DNA of 64,000 nucleotides from Mycobacterium deserti (GTDB taxonomy: Bacteria; Actinomycetota; Actinomycetes; Mycobacteriales; Mycobacteriaceae), in NCBI RefSeq assembly GCF_025345615.1, contig NZ_JAODWD010000004.1:558001-622000 (forward strand). Reading direction: 5' to 3'. Under the pieces are notes generated by a model. That model saw only the letters and a list, made by a program, of their open reading frames with translations. It did not search any database and had not been told where the DNA came from. This document shows positions 43,567 through 54,900 of this stretch, one piece after another. The first letter of the stretch is position 1. Every line of letters begins with the position of its first letter. A program made the position numbers and the translations under genes.

Positions 43567-44214
43567 GTGGTTGACGAACTGGTGTGGATCGACTGTGAGA
43601 TGACGGGGCTGGACCTCAAGAACGACCGGCTCATCGAGATTGCGGTGCTGGTCACAGACGCGGACCTGAACATCCTCGGCGACGGCCTCGACGTGGTCAT
43701 CCACGCCGATGACCAGGCGTTGTCGTCGATGATCGAGGTCGTGCGGGACATGCACAGGCGGTCGGGACTCACCGAGGAGGTGCGCGCGTCGACCGTCGAC
43801 CTCGCGGCCGCGGAGGAGCAGGTGCTCGACTACATCCGCACACACGTCAAGCAGGCCAAATCCGCGCCTCTGGCCGGCAACTCGATCGCGACGGACCGCG
43901 GCTTCATCGCCCGGGACATGCCCAAGCTCGACGACTTCCTGCACTACCGGATGATCGACGTCAGCTCGATCAAGGAGCTGTGCCGCCGGTGGTATCCGCG
44001 CATCTACTTCGGCCAGCCGGAGAAGGGTCTGGCCCACCGGGCGCTGGCCGACATCCACGAATCCATCCGTGAGCTCAAGTACTACCGCCGCACGGCCTTC
44101 GTCGCGCCTCCAGGGCCTTCGACCAGCGATATCGCCGCGATCGCCAGCGAATTGGGGCCACCCGGCGATGAAGACGGAGCAATGGATTCGGCCGCGGAGC
44201 CCTCAACCGGTTAA
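43567..44214 (+). CDS. orn: Oligoribonuclease
   Basis: 215 residues of the DEDDh exonuclease family: Asp9 and Glu11 in WIDCEMTGLDL, Asp in GNSIATDRGF, and His-x4-Asp in AHRALADI. It degrades 2-5 nt RNA to mononucleotides and hydrolyses pGpG from c-di-GMP. GTG 43567 has a weak GGAAGAGC upstream. tRNA-His follows 26 bp downstream, so the two may be co-transcribed. Corresponds to Rv2511. Confidence 0.95.
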   Translation: MVDELVWIDCEMTGLDLKNDRLIEIAVLVTDADLNILGDGLDVVIHADDQALSSMIEVVRDMHRRSGLTEEVRASTVDLAAAEEQVLDYIRTHVKQAKSAPLAGNSIATDRGFIARDMPKLDDFLHYRMIDVSSIKELCRRWYPRIYFGQPEKGLAHRALADIHESIRELKYYRRTAFVAPPGPSTSDIAAIASELGPPGDEDGAMDSAAEPSTG

Positions 44215-44239
44215 TATCGACGACGCCGCTTGCGGCAAT

Positions 44240-44313
44240 GGTGGCTGTAGTTCAGCTGGTAGAGCACCAGGTTGTGATCCTGGAAGTCGCGGGTTCGAGC
44301 CCCGTCAGCCACC
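44240..44313 (+). tRNA. tRNA-His (anticodon GTG)
   Basis: Acceptor GTGGCTG/CAGCCAC with an extra G at 44240 opposite discriminator C 44313, the G-1 identity element of tRNA-His. D-arm, anticodon stem CCAGG/CCTGG with loop TTGTGAT (GTG, reading CAC/CAT) and T-arm GCGGG/CCCGT. No CCA directly encoded after C44313. Confidence 0.95.
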
Positions 44314-44327
44314 CCACCAGAACGAAA

Positions 44328-44357
44328 GCGGCCCCCGGCAATCACGTCGGGGGCCGC
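44328..44357. terminator. Strong convergent terminator between tRNA-His and the L,D-transpeptidase
   Basis: A perfect 10-bp stem GCGGCCCCCG/CGGGGGCCGC with a 10-base loop, 15 bp after tRNA-His on the plus strand and 14 bp after the transpeptidase stop on the minus strand. It should terminate transcription from both sides. Confidence 0.75.
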
Positions 44358-44370
44358 GTTCGTCGTCACG

Positions 44371-45591
44371 TCAGATGTTGGCGTTGCCGGCCTTCCACTG
44401 TTCCCACGGGATGTTCCAGTCGCCGAGCCCGTCGGTGCCGGGAAGTGTCGACCCGACGGTGTTGACGATCTCGACGATGTCGCCTCGCTTGGAGTTGTCG
44501 TAGAACCACTGGCCATTGCTGGTGCTCACGTTGATGCAGCCGTGGCTCACATTGCTGTAGCCCTGGCTGCCCACCGACCACGGTGCCGCGTGCACGTAAA
44601 TGCCGCTGTAGGAGATCTGGGTGGCCCAGTCCACTTCGGTGCGATACCCGTTGGCCGAGTTCGTCGGCACGCCGTACGTCGAGGAGTCCATCACCATGTG
44701 CGACCGCCGGTCGCCGACGATGTAGGTCCCGTTGTTGGTGGGCGTGCTGTTCTTACCCATCGACACCGGCATCGACTTGATGACCTCGCCGTTGCGCTTG
44801 ACCGTCATCGTCTTGGTGTTGTCGTCGACTGTGGTGATCACCTCGTCGCCGATGGTGAAGTGCGTCTTGACATCCTCCTGGCCGAACAACCCGTCGCCGA
44901 GATCGACGCCGTAGGTGTTGACCTCTACGTCCACCGTGGTGCCCGGCTTCCAGTAGCTGGCGGGCCGCCAACGCACTTCTTGGTTGTTGAGCCAGTAGAA
45001 GGCCCCCTCAACGGGCGGGTTGGTCTTGACGGTGATAGCCCGTTGCGCCGCCACCCGATTGGTGATGTTCTCGTCGAATCGCACCGCGACGGGCTGACCG
45101 ACGCCGACGACCTCGCCGTCGTTGGGCAGCACGTACGGCATCGTGAGGTTCTCCGGCGAATGCGTCTCGAAGGTCATCTGCCGGCTGGTCGCGCCGCCGA
45201 GGCCCAACGCCTCGGCCGTCAACGTGTACTCCTCGTTGTAGCCCAGCGGCTCTGCGGTGGACCACGTCAGGCCGTCCGGGCTGAGCTTGCCGGCGACCGG
45301 CGCGCCATCCTCGTTGGACATCGTGACCGCGCCGAGCACGCCGTCGCCCGCGCTGACGGTCACCGGGGATTCAACGCTGACTCCGACTGCGCCGTCGGTG
45401 ACCGACGAGATGAGCTTGGGCACCAATAGATCGCCGAACGGCGTGCCCTTGTCGCTGATGACTTGAGGCTGGGGCGGGGCGGATTCACCACCACAGCCGC
45501 TGAGGCCGAGTACCACGGCGGGCACCAGTGCGATGGCGGCCAGCCACGCACGACGACGACGCGGACGGGTCGCGGATTGGACCTGCCACAT
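44371..45591 (-). CDS. lppS: L,D-transpeptidase (LdtMt2-type) lipoprotein
   Basis: 406 residues from ATG 45591, chosen because GGTGGAG precedes it by six bases; earlier in-frame starts exist at 45612 and 45636. A lipobox (LSGC, Cys33) follows a basic Arg-rich region and hydrophobic core. Two Ig-like domains (about 60-260) precede the YkuD catalytic domain with SHGCINVS, His350 and Cys352, matching LdtMt2 numbering (His352, Cys354). It makes 3-3 cross-links in peptidoglycan outside the membrane and is inhibited by carbapenems. Upstream neighbour is tRNA-Lys on the opposite strand. Confidence 0.93.
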   Translation of the reverse strand: MWQVQSATRPRRRRAWLAAIALVPAVVLGLSGCGGESAPPQPQVISDKGTPFGDLLVPKLISSVTDGAVGVSVESPVTVSAGDGVLGAVTMSNEDGAPVAGKLSPDGLTWSTAEPLGYNEEYTLTAEALGLGGATSRQMTFETHSPENLTMPYVLPNDGEVVGVGQPVAVRFDENITNRVAAQRAITVKTNPPVEGAFYWLNNQEVRWRPASYWKPGTTVDVEVNTYGVDLGDGLFGQEDVKTHFTIGDEVITTVDDNTKTMTVKRNGEVIKSMPVSMGKNSTPTNNGTYIVGDRRSHMVMDSSTYGVPTNSANGYRTEVDWATQISYSGIYVHAAPWSVGSQGYSNVSHGCINVSTSNGQWFYDNSKRGDIVEIVNTVGSTLPGTDGLGDWNIPWEQWKAGNANI

Positions 45592-45743
45592 GTTCTGCTC
45601 CACCTCGCACATCACGGATTCGACGATTCCTGGCAACAGTCTAAGGGCAATTCGGACAAGGGGCGCGACCGCGACGGCGCTGCACGGTCCCCGGCGAAAG
45701 GGATTTCACCCTGTGCCGTGACGCCTGTTATTGTCGCACACGC

Positions 45744-45816
<73 letters not shown>

Positions 45817-46133
45817 CTCAGACTGGATTTTCGGCCGGGGGGATCGTGGCGATCGTCACGTTCGCCCGTCGGCCTCGCCACGTTGCGGCTGACGTTACCG
45901 TCAATTGCGGGCGCTGACCTGGGCCAACGCCGCCGATGGTGTGCTACACCGCCTCAGTTTGCTGCCGACCCCCGGTGCCGCCGAGTCCGGCGATTGTTGC
46001 GGACGCAACACGATCCGCCGGTCGTCAGGTTTCGAACAGCGGTTAATCGGCTATCAATGTTAGAGTTCAGTTAGCTGACGCGTCGGGATCCTCCGTCGCG
46101 CGGGGGGCAGCAGAAGAAGCGAGGACTTAGCTG
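45817..46133. promoter_or_regulatory. 317-bp non-coding stretch with a 16-bp palindrome
   Basis: No convincing gene lies here. A perfect inverted repeat TGTTGCG-GA-CGCAACA sits at 45995-46010 and could be a repressor site. About 30 bp further on is AT-richer sequence (GGTTAATCGGCTATCAATG, then TTAGAGTT) that could hold a -10 element for the small ORF at 46134. Confidence 0.45.
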
Positions 46134-46304
46134 ATGTCGCAGACGAGCGCATCGTTCGCAGCGGGCACAGGGGGCGCCCAAGCGAATGGTGAGGTAACTG
46201 CGCAGGTGCCGGTCGCGGTGCACAGCTGTAGCCGCATCGGCCGCGTCGCCAACCCCCCCGGCTTCTCGTTCACCGAATGGTTCCGCTCCGCCCGGCGGCG
46301 TTGA
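46134..46304 (+). CDS. Possible 56-residue protein, unknown
   Basis: ATG 46134 is preceded by GAGGA at eight bases. The product starts MSQTSASFAAGTGGAQANGE and ends FSFTEWFRSARRR, with one Cys and a basic C-terminus. Third-base GC is high in the second half and codon use looks like neighbouring genes, but the length is too short to prove. I do not recognise it. It lies between tRNA-Lys and the DUF3618 gene. A palindrome and an AT-rich patch upstream make transcription plausible. Confidence 0.45.
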   Translation: MSQTSASFAAGTGGAQANGEVTAQVPVAVHSCSRIGRVANPPGFSFTEWFRSARRR

Positions 46305-46313
46305 GCGGGCGCC

Positions 46314-46535
46314 TCAGCGTCGCCTGATCCCGCGAACCACGAGTATCAGAACCACCGCGCCGGCCAGCGACGCGATCACAGCTGGCTTCTGCGCGAACCG
46401 CAGCACGCCGGACTTCACGTCGTCGGCGATCCTGCGAGGGTTCGCGCGTTCGGCGAGGGAGTCGACGGTTAACGCCAGCTGGTCACGAGCCTGGTCGATG
46501 TCCCGCTTTATGGTGTCGGGATCACGGTCCGCCAC
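46314..46535 (-). CDS. DUF3618 small membrane protein (Rv2520c-like)
   Basis: 73 residues. The DUF3618 signature is clear: DPDTIKRDIDQARDQLALTVDSLAERANPRRIADDVK, a charged amphipathic helix (about 3-45), then one transmembrane helix VIASLAGAVVLILVVRGI and basic RRR end. This family occurs in actinobacteria as an anchor for unknown membrane structures. The following bcp gene on the other strand starts 100 bp away. Confidence 0.88.
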   Translation of the reverse strand: MADRDPDTIKRDIDQARDQLALTVDSLAERANPRRIADDVKSGVLRFAQKPAVIASLAGAVVLILVVRGIRRR

Positions 46536-46635
46536 TGGTTCCTCCCGGGCCCTGAAAGTCGTATGCGCTGTCGCACTACCCTAGATCAGCCCGTGTTCAA
46601 CCGAGCGAACCGGTCGATCAGAAGGGATGGTCCAC

Positions 46636-47109
46636 GTGGCAGCGACTCCACGTCTCGAGGTGGGCGACAAGGCCCCGACCTTCAGCTTGTCCGACGCCGA
46701 CGGCAACACCGTCCGGCTGGCCGATTTCAAGGGCCGCAAGGTCATCGTGTACTTCTACCCGGCCGCCTCGACACCGGGGTGCACCAAGCAGGCGTGCGAC
46801 TTTCGCGACAGCCTCAGCGAGCTCAACGACGCCGGACTCGACGTGGTCGGCATCTCCCCCGACAAGCCGGAGAAGCTCGCGAAGTTCCGCGACAAGGAAG
46901 GGCTGACCTTTCCGCTGTTGTCGGATCCCGACCGCGAAGTGCTCACCGCGTGGGGCGCTTTCGGCGAGAAGACGATGTACGGCAAGACCGTTCAGGGCGT
47001 CATCCGGTCGACCTTCGTCGTCGACGAGAAGGGCAAGATCGCCGCGGCGCAGTACAACGTCCGGGCCACGGGGCACGTCGCCAAGCTACGGCGCGACCTG
47101 TCGGTCTGA
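46636..47109 (+). CDS. bcp: Bacterioferritin comigratory protein, peroxiredoxin
   Basis: 157 residues from GTG 46636. It equals the length of Rv2521 and has AGAAGGG nine bases upstream; the ATG at 46627 sits with no spacing to that site. Peroxidatic Cys49 in STPGCTKQACDF and a second Cys54 five residues on give the one-helix disulfide type of thioredoxin-dependent peroxidase. It reduces H2O2 and organic peroxides in the cytoplasm. The 3' end overlaps the convergent M20 peptidase gene by 24 bp. Confidence 0.95.
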   Translation: MAATPRLEVGDKAPTFSLSDADGNTVRLADFKGRKVIVYFYPAASTPGCTKQACDFRDSLSELNDAGLDVVGISPDKPEKLAKFRDKEGLTFPLLSDPDREVLTAWGAFGEKTMYGKTVQGVIRSTFVVDEKGKIAAAQYNVRATGHVAKLRRDLSV

Positions 47110-48432
47110 GCCGAGGTTCGCCAACAGCAGCGCCTCGGCTGTCGCGGCCCGCTCGAGCACACCGAGGTGCAGGCTCTCGTTGACGCTGTGTGCCTGTGTC
47201 GCAGGGTCTTCGACCCCGGTTACCAAGATCTTCGCCGCGGGGAACGCCTCGGCGAACTCGGCGATGAACGGGATCGAGCCACCCACGCCGGTGTCGACCG
47301 GATCGTGTCCCCACGCGTCGCGGAAGGCCGCCCTTGCCGCGTCGTAAACCGGACCCGTCGCGTCGATTACGTACGGCTGGCCGAGGTCGCCCGGCGTGAC
47401 CGTCACCCGCGCGCCCCACGGCGCGTGCTGTTCGAGATGCCGGGTCAACGCGGCCAGATGTTCTCGTGCGTCACCCCCGGGTGCAACGCGCATGCTGACC
47501 TTCGCGCGGGCACGCGGAGTCAGTGTGTTGGAGGACTGCCCGATCGGCGTGGTGTCGATACCGATCACGGTGATCGCCGGCTTGGCCCAGAGCCGTTGCG
47601 GCACTGAGCCCGAACCGATCTCGGACACACCGTCGAGCAGACCCGCCTCTTCACGGACACGTTCGGGTGGGTAGTCGACGTCTGCGGCCGTGGCCTCGTG
47701 CAGGCCGTCGACGGCCACGTTGCCGTCGTCATCGTGCAGGCTGGCCAGCAGCCGCACCAATGCGCTCAGCGCGTCGGGCACCACACCGCCCCACAGCCCT
47801 GAGTGCAGCCCGTGATCCAGCGTCGCCACCTCGACGACGCAGTCGGCGAGGCCACGCAGCGACACCGTCAGCGACGGAATCTCGGTGCTCCAGTTGTCGG
47901 AGTCGGCGATCACGATGACGTCGGATGCCAGCGTGTCGCGGTGGGTCGCCAAGAGCCGGGACAACGAGGGCGAACCCGACTCCTCCTCCCCCTCGACGAA
48001 CACCGTCACCCCGACCGGCGGGTTGCCGCCGTGTGCGCGGAATGCGGCGAGATGTGTTGCGATACCAGCCTTGTCGTCGGCGCTGCCTCGACCGTATAGG
48101 CGCCCGTCGCGCTCGGTCGGCTCGAACGGCGGCGAATCCCACTGGCGGTGATCGCCCTCCGGTTGCACGTCGTGGTGGGCGTACAGCAGCACCGTCGGCG
48201 CGCCGGGCGGCGCGTTGTGCCGGGCGATGACGGCGGGCGCACCGCCCTCGCGGACGATGCGCACATCGCCGAACCCGGCCTCCGACAACAACTTCGCAAC
48301 GGCGTCGGCGCTGCGTTCCACTTCGGGACGACGGGCCGGGTCGGCCCACACTGACTCGATGCGCATCAGGTCTTCGAGGTCGCGCCGCACCGAGGGCAGC
48401 ACCTCACGCACGCGCTGCACGAGTTCACTCAT
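47086..48432 (-). CDS. M20-family metallopeptidase (Rv2522c-like)
   Basis: 448 residues from ATG 48432; a GTG two codons earlier is an alternative. Di-zinc ligands appear in YAHHDVQP (His, with the Asp two residues on), RGSADDKAG (bridging Asp), and VEGEEESGS with the catalytic Glu, as in the ArgE/DapE/CPG2 superfamily. A dimerisation domain interrupts the catalytic part (about 190-300). It hydrolyses dipeptides or N-acyl amino acids; substrate unknown. The 3' end overlaps bcp. AcpS lies upstream on the same strand (40 bp gap). Confidence 0.9.
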   Translation of the reverse strand: MSELVQRVREVLPSVRRDLEDLMRIESVWADPARRPEVERSADAVAKLLSEAGFGDVRIVREGGAPAVIARHNAPPGAPTVLLYAHHDVQPEGDHRQWDSPPFEPTERDGRLYGRGSADDKAGIATHLAAFRAHGGNPPVGVTVFVEGEEESGSPSLSRLLATHRDTLASDVIVIADSDNWSTEIPSLTVSLRGLADCVVEVATLDHGLHSGLWGGVVPDALSALVRLLASLHDDDGNVAVDGLHEATAADVDYPPERVREEAGLLDGVSEIGSGSVPQRLWAKPAITVIGIDTTPIGQSSNTLTPRARAKVSMRVAPGGDAREHLAALTRHLEQHAPWGARVTVTPGDLGQPYVIDATGPVYDAARAAFRDAWGHDPVDTGVGGSIPFIAEFAEAFPAAKILVTGVEDPATQAHSVNESLHLGVLERAATAEALLLANLGSDRQVAP

Positions 48433-48472
48433 GGCCACGAGGCTAGTCGCAGGCTCGCGCGGAAGTCGGGGG

Positions 48473-48865
48473 CTAGCGCTCTTCGAGGACGGCGACCGCG
48501 GCGGCGGTGTCGGCCTCGTGCGTGAGCGACAGGTGGATGGTGACGTTCTTCAGATGCTCGGCGATCGCGCCGGTGAGCCGCACCTTCGGTCTGCCCCACA
48601 TGTCGGTGATGACCTCGATGTCGCGGTGGATGCCCTCCGGCAGCACCGGTCGTTTGGCGAAGCGCGAACCGGACCACGCCTTGATGACGGCCTCTTTGGC
48701 CGCCCATCGGGCCGCGAGATGGCGGGCCGCCGACGAACTCTTGTCGGCGGCGTCCCTGCGCTCACCGGGTGTGAACGTCTCGGCGAACACCGTGCCCGGC
48801 TGGTCGACCTGCTCGGCGAAGTCGGGGATGGAAACCAGATCGATCCCAACCCCGACTACCGCCAT
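48473..48865 (-). CDS. acpS: Holo-ACP synthase
   Basis: 130 residues. GVGIDLVSI carries the Mg-binding Asp9; AARWAAKEAVIKAW the conserved Glu and Lys. This 4'-phosphopantetheinyl transferase activates the ACP domain of FAS-I, whose gene ends 46 bp upstream on the same strand, so production is linked. Corresponds to Rv2523c. Confidence 0.96.
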   Translation of the reverse strand: MAVVGVGIDLVSIPDFAEQVDQPGTVFAETFTPGERRDAADKSSSAARHLAARWAAKEAVIKAWSGSRFAKRPVLPEGIHRDIEVITDMWGRPKVRLTGAIAEHLKNVTIHLSLTHEADTAAAVAVLEER

Positions 48866-48911
48866 GGGCAGAACGCTATCTCAGTGCTGACGTTCATCGC
48901 GCAAGCGCTCA

Positions 48912-51900
48912 TCACCGGACGTAGACGTCACCGTCACCGAGCCGCGACGCCGGGTCGAGCAGCATCTCGGCCTCCTGCCGCTTCTCCGGCGCCTCGTCGC
49001 TGAACCGGCGGTCGGCCGGCTTCTCGTACATCGGTCGTCCACCGGCGATCGCCGATGCCAGCCTGCGCTGGCCGGCGAGCACGCGCTCGCCGGCGCGCTG
49101 CTTGTACGACTCCCGCTGCTCGGGGGTCAGCGCCGCGAGGAACGCCTGCGGATGCACCAGCGCGACCATGCCGGACACGTGTCCGAAGCCGAGGCTGGTG
49201 ACCAGGCCCGCCTTCAGCGGGAACTTGTCGCCCAGTCGCAGGGTGTCGCGCAGCCAGACGAAATGCGCTGCGCCGGCCAGTTCGTCGTCGACACAGTCCA
49301 GGCTCCGGTTCGGCGGAATCACGCCGTCGCGCAGCATCTGACACATCCCCATCATTTGGAAGGCCGCGGCACCACCCTTGGCGTGGCCGGTGAGGCTCTT
49401 CTGCGACACCACGAACAGCGGCGCGCCTTCGGAGCGACCCAGCGAGTCCGCGAGACGTTCGTGCAACTCGGTCTCGTTGGGATCGTTGGCCAACGTCGAG
49501 GTGTCGTGCTTGGACACCACCGCGATATCGTCGGGCCCAACGCCGAGCTTGGCCAGCGAGCGCGCCAACTGCGACTGCCTGCCGCCGCGGCCCGCACCCA
49601 GCGCACCCAGCCCAGGAGCCGGAATCGAGGTGTGCACACCGTCGCCGAAGGACGACGCGTAGGCCACCACCGCAAGCACAGGCAGACCCATCTCGACCGC
49701 GAGGTCGCCTCGGGCCAGCAGGATCGTGCCGCCGCCCTGGCTCTCGACGAAGCCGAGCCTGCGCCTGTCGTTGGCGCGGGAGAATTTCGAATCGCTGATG
49801 CCCTTGGCGCGCATCATCTCGGTGTCGGCGGTGGCCGCCATGTCACCGAAGCCGATGATCGCCTCGAGCGTCAGGTCGTCGTAGCCGCCCGCGACCACGA
49901 ACTCCGCCTTGCCCAGTCGGATCTTGTCGACGCCCTCCTCGACCGACACCGCGGCCGTCGCACAGGCGGCGACCGGGTGGATCATCGAGCCGTAGCTGCC
50001 GATGTAGCTCTGAACCACATGTCCGGCGAAGACGTTCGGCAGGACCTCCTGCAGGATGTCGTTCGGCTTGTTCCGGCCGAGCAGGTTCCCGTGGTACATC
50101 GTCTGCATCGACGTCAGGCCGCCCATGCCGGTGCCCTGCGTGCTGGCCACCAGGCTCGGGTGTACCCAACGCATCAGCTCGGTGGGCGTGAAGCCCGCCG
50201 ACAGGAACGCGTCGACGGTGGTGACGAGGTTCCACAGCGCCACTCGGTCGATCGACGACGCCATGTCGGGCGTGATGCCGTAAACCATCGGGTCGAAGCC
50301 GGTCGGAATCTGTGCGCCGACGGTGCGTGACAGCTTCACCTTGCGCGGCACCCGGATCTCGGTGCCCGCCTTGCGGGTTACCTGCCAGTCCGAGCTGTCG
50401 GGCACCGGCGCGATGACCGTGTGTTCGGGATCGAACTGCATGAACGCCCGCGCGTCGGCCTCCGAGGACACCACGAAGGTGAAGTCCTTGTCGAGGAACA
50501 CCGACACCAGCAGCGGGGCAGCGTGATCCGGGTCGATCGCACCGTCGTCCACCCACTCACGGATGCCGACGCGATCGACGACGGCGTCGTGATACCGCTC
50601 GACGAGTTCGCCCTCGTCGACCAAGTCGCCGCTTTCGGTGTCGTACCATCCCGGCTTGGGATCGTCCTCCCATTTGACCAGGCCGGTCGTCCACGCCAGC
50701 TCCAGCACGCCGGCCGCCGACAGCTCGTTGTCGACCTCCATCTCAAAGCGGGTGCGCGACGAGCCGTACGGCCCGATCTCGGCGCCGCCGACGATGACCA
50801 CCAGGTCAGCCGGATCGACATCGAGGTCGTCCCATTCAGGCGGCGGTGCTGCCTTGTAACCACGAGGCGGCGACGGCAGCGCACGGATGGTGCCGTGGTC
50901 GTCGGCCTCCTCCGTGGTCTTCTCGGCCACCATCTCCTCGCGGGCCTTCGTCGCCAGTTCGGACAGGTCGAGCTCGACCTCGGCGAGACCACCGGTGAGG
51001 TCCACCTGAAGCGGTTCACGCGCCGCGGCGACCTTGGACTCGATGTCGCACAGGTCGAGCAACATGCTCGCCATCTCGTCGGTGGTGTAGGTGGTCACGC
51101 CGGCTTCCTCGACCGCCCCGACTATGGCGTCGTTGTGGCCCATCAGCCCGGTGCCCTTGGTCCAGCCAATCAGCGCATGTGCCAGCGAAACCCGCTGCGC
51201 CCAAGACGATTCGGCCTTCCACCGGGATACCAGCGCGTCCAGCGCGGACTTCGACTCGCCGTAGGCGCCGTCACCGCCGAACATGCCCCGGTTCGGTGAG
51301 CCGGGCAACACGACGTGCAACCGTGCGGCGATGTCGCGCTCGGCCCCGATGTGCGACAGTCCGCCGATCAACCGCTGCACTGCCCACAGCAGCACCTTCA
51401 TCTCCATCTCGGCGCGCGAACCGGCGTCGGACAGATCACCGCTCACCCGCGGCGCCGCGAACGGGAACAGCAGCGTCGGTGTCTGGGCGTCTTTCAGGTG
51501 AATCGACTGCGGCCCAAGGCTTTCGGTTTGCTCTGAACCGACCCAGGAGACCAGTGCGTCAATGTCGGTGTAGGACGCCATGTTGGCGGGCACCACCCAC
51601 AGCTTGGCGCCGAAGCGGGCGCTGTCGCGGTAAAGCGTGCGGTAGAACGCCAGCCGATCGTCGTCGAGCTTGGACGTGGTCGCGATCACGGTCGCCCCAC
51701 CGTCGAGCAGCTTGGCGACCACCGATGCGGCGATCGACCCCTTCGAAGCGCCTGTGACAACGGCGACTTCGTCGTTGTACCGGCCCGTTCCGGGGTTCTC
51801 GGCGCCCGCCGCGGCGCGGCCGTACAGCGAGGCATGGACGTTGCGGCCCGTCGCCAGCGCCTTGCCCTGCCACCAGGTGGCCTGGGTGCCGACGATGTGC

Positions 51901-54900
51901 CCGGCGCCCTCGAAGCGCTCGGACAAGCGCTGCCAGTCCGCGTCGATCTCGCTCTCGTCCATCAGCCACAGCTTCGCGAGGTCCTCGCGGGCGCTGGCCC
52001 AGCGGTCGTCGAACAGCACCGCCTTGCGGCCGTCGAACGCCGGTGCCACCAGACGCGGCCAGTCCGAACCCAGTTCGGCGGTGACGAGATCGATGAGCTC
52101 GGCGTCGGAGGCCTCCGGTACAACGACGGGAGTCTCGAGGCCCAGCTGGCCGAGGATCAGACGCGCGGCCGACGCGAGCACGCCGTTGCGACCCGTGACC
52201 TGCTCGGCGAACTCGCCCAGCGCGGCGGAGTCCACCACGCCTCCGCCACCTCCGGCGGCCGACGGCAGCGAGACCGAAACGCCTTGGCGCGCACCCACTG
52301 CCGAGACTGCGCCGTCGATCACCTTGTCCACGGACGCCACGTCGGCCAGCGCACCGTCGTGCAGACCTCCGAGCGCCCCACCGCGCACACTGGAGCCCTC
52401 GCGGGTGCCCAGTGCCACCTCGACGGTCACGTGCTTGACCCAGCCGTCGCCGAGCTCCCAGGTCTTCTTGACCCGCTCGGCGATGTAGGCCGGCCGCTTG
52501 CCGGACGGCCCGAGCACCGTGCGCAACTGGTCGTTGATCGCATCGGAAAGCACGGGGCCGTAAGGCTTGTAGGTGCGTGCCAGCTTGGTGACCTGACCCT
52601 TCAGCCCGGACAGGTCCGCCTCGGCCGCACCGTCGATGGCGCCGAGGTTCAGCTCGGAGCCCAGGTCGACCAGCAGCTGGTTGCGCCGCGAGGAGGCACC
52701 GTCGGTGATCGACTCGATCGAGTCCAACGGCTCGATCTGGTCGATCCGCATCTTGGCCGACAGCGCGATCAGCGCCATCGTGGCATCGGCAGCGTCGAAG
52801 GTGAGGTCGTCGGGCCGGGGACCGCCGCTCGGCGCGGCGGGCGCCGGAGCCGGCGCCGCAGCGGGAGCCGCCTCGGCCGGGGCCGCCGCGACGGCTGCAG
52901 GTGCGTCGTCCTCCTCCGCCTCCGGTTCCGGGTCGGTATCGGTGGCGAACAGCACCGCCGCGTCGCGCTCGGAGTTGAGCACCTCGGTGGTGTTGTGCGA
53001 ATACTCCGGCAGCTTCAGCGTGTTCGTCGCAAGCCCGGCGACCGTCGGAGCCGATTTCACGCCGATCTCGACGAACCGCTCGATCCCGAGACCACCCGCG
53101 GCCTCCTCGATGAACAGCAGGTCCTGCGTCTCGATCCATCGCACGGGGCTGGCGAACTGCCATGCCAACAGCTCGATGACGACCTTGCGGCAGAGCTCAC
53201 GCGGCTTCTCGTTCCGCCAGGTGTCGTAGTCGGCCAGGATTTCGTCCAGCGGCTCGGCGGGCACCAGATCGCGGATCTCCTGGATGAAGTCGCGGTCGAG
53301 CGTGAACGGCCGCGGCACCAGGTTCGGGATGTACTTGCCGATGATCAGGTCGGGATCCTGGTCGCGCGGCATGACCCGCTCCAGGGACCGGCGGAAATCG
53401 CCGACGCCGACACGCAGCACCGACGAGTGGAACGGCACGTCGATGCCGGGCACCAGGATGAACGACCGCTTGCCGCCGCTGATCTCGCGACGGCGCTCGA
53501 CCTCTTCCTCAAGCGCTTCGAGCCCACGGACGGTGCCCGCGATCGCGTACTGCGAACCGCGCAGGTTGAAGTTGACGATCTGCAGAAACTCGCCTGTGCG
53601 CTCGGCGATCTCGTCGATGAAGTCGGTGACGTCGTCATCATCGAGGTCGATTTGCGACGGTCGGATGGCGGCCAGCCGGTAGTTGGACCGGCCCAGGTGG
53701 TCGCGCGGCACGATGTCGTGCATCTTGCTGCCCCGGTGGAACACCACTTCGAGCAGCGCCTCGAGTTCGTAAACCCCGCTGACACAGGCCAGCGCGGTGT
53801 ACTCACCGACGGAGTGCCCACAGGCGATCGCACCTTCGACGAACGCCCCCTGCTCACGCATCTCGGCGACCTGCGCGGCGGCCACGGTCGCCATGGCGAC
53901 CTGCGTGAACTGCGTCAAATACAACACCCCCTCGGGGTGCTGGTAGTGCACGCCGGACGCGATCAGGCTGGTCGGGTTGTCACGCACCACGTGCAGCACC
54001 GAGAAGCCCAGCGTCTCGCGGGTGAACTTGTCAGCGCTGTCCCACACCTTGCGGGCGGCCTTGGACCTGGCGCGTACCTCCATGCCCATGCCCTTGTGCT
54101 GGATGCCCTGGCCGGGGAACGCGTACACCGTCTTCGGTGCGGCCAGCTGAGCCGTCGCCGACATCACGAGGTCGCCCGCGACCTTCGCGGTGACCTCGAC
54201 GATCTCGGCGCCGCGGTCGATGCCGACGCGGTCGACGCGGAAGTCGATCTCGTCGCCGGGCAACACCATTCCGAGGAACCGGGAGGTCCAGCCGACCACG
54301 CGGGCCGGCGGGGCCGGCTTGCCGTCGGTGGCGGTGACGACGTGCTGCGCAGCCGCCGACAGCCACATGCCGTGCACGATGGGCGATTTCAGCCCGGCCA
54401 GCAAAGCGGCGGCGCGGTCGGTGTGAATCGGGTTGTGGTCACCGGACACCACGGCGAAGGCGCTCATGTCGGTCGGCGCGGTGACCGTGACGTCGCGGCG
54501 ACGGCGCCGCGGCGTGTCGGTCGCATTGTCAGTGATCGCCCCGCCGGCCCGCGGCGGGTCGGCGAGTTCGGCGCCGCCGTTGCGGCCGCGGATCGCGAAC
54601 CGCTCCTCGAGGGTGGCCAGTACCGCCCCGTCGACGTCGGCGATCTGCACCTGCACCGGGATGACGCGGCCGTACTCCGTGTCCGTGGCCGCCGAAGCGG
54701 TTGCGGTGACGGTCAATTCGGCTGTCGTCTTCGGCATGGGCGCCAGCAGGTGGGCGGCGTGGTCCAGGTGCACCAGGCTGAGCAGGCCCTCGACGACGGG
54801 GAAGCCGTCATCGGTGAGCGCGGCACCGATGGCCGCGAAGACCGCGGGCCAGCAGTGGCCGACGAGCGCGTCGGGCACCAGTGTCAGGCCCGGCGCCAGC

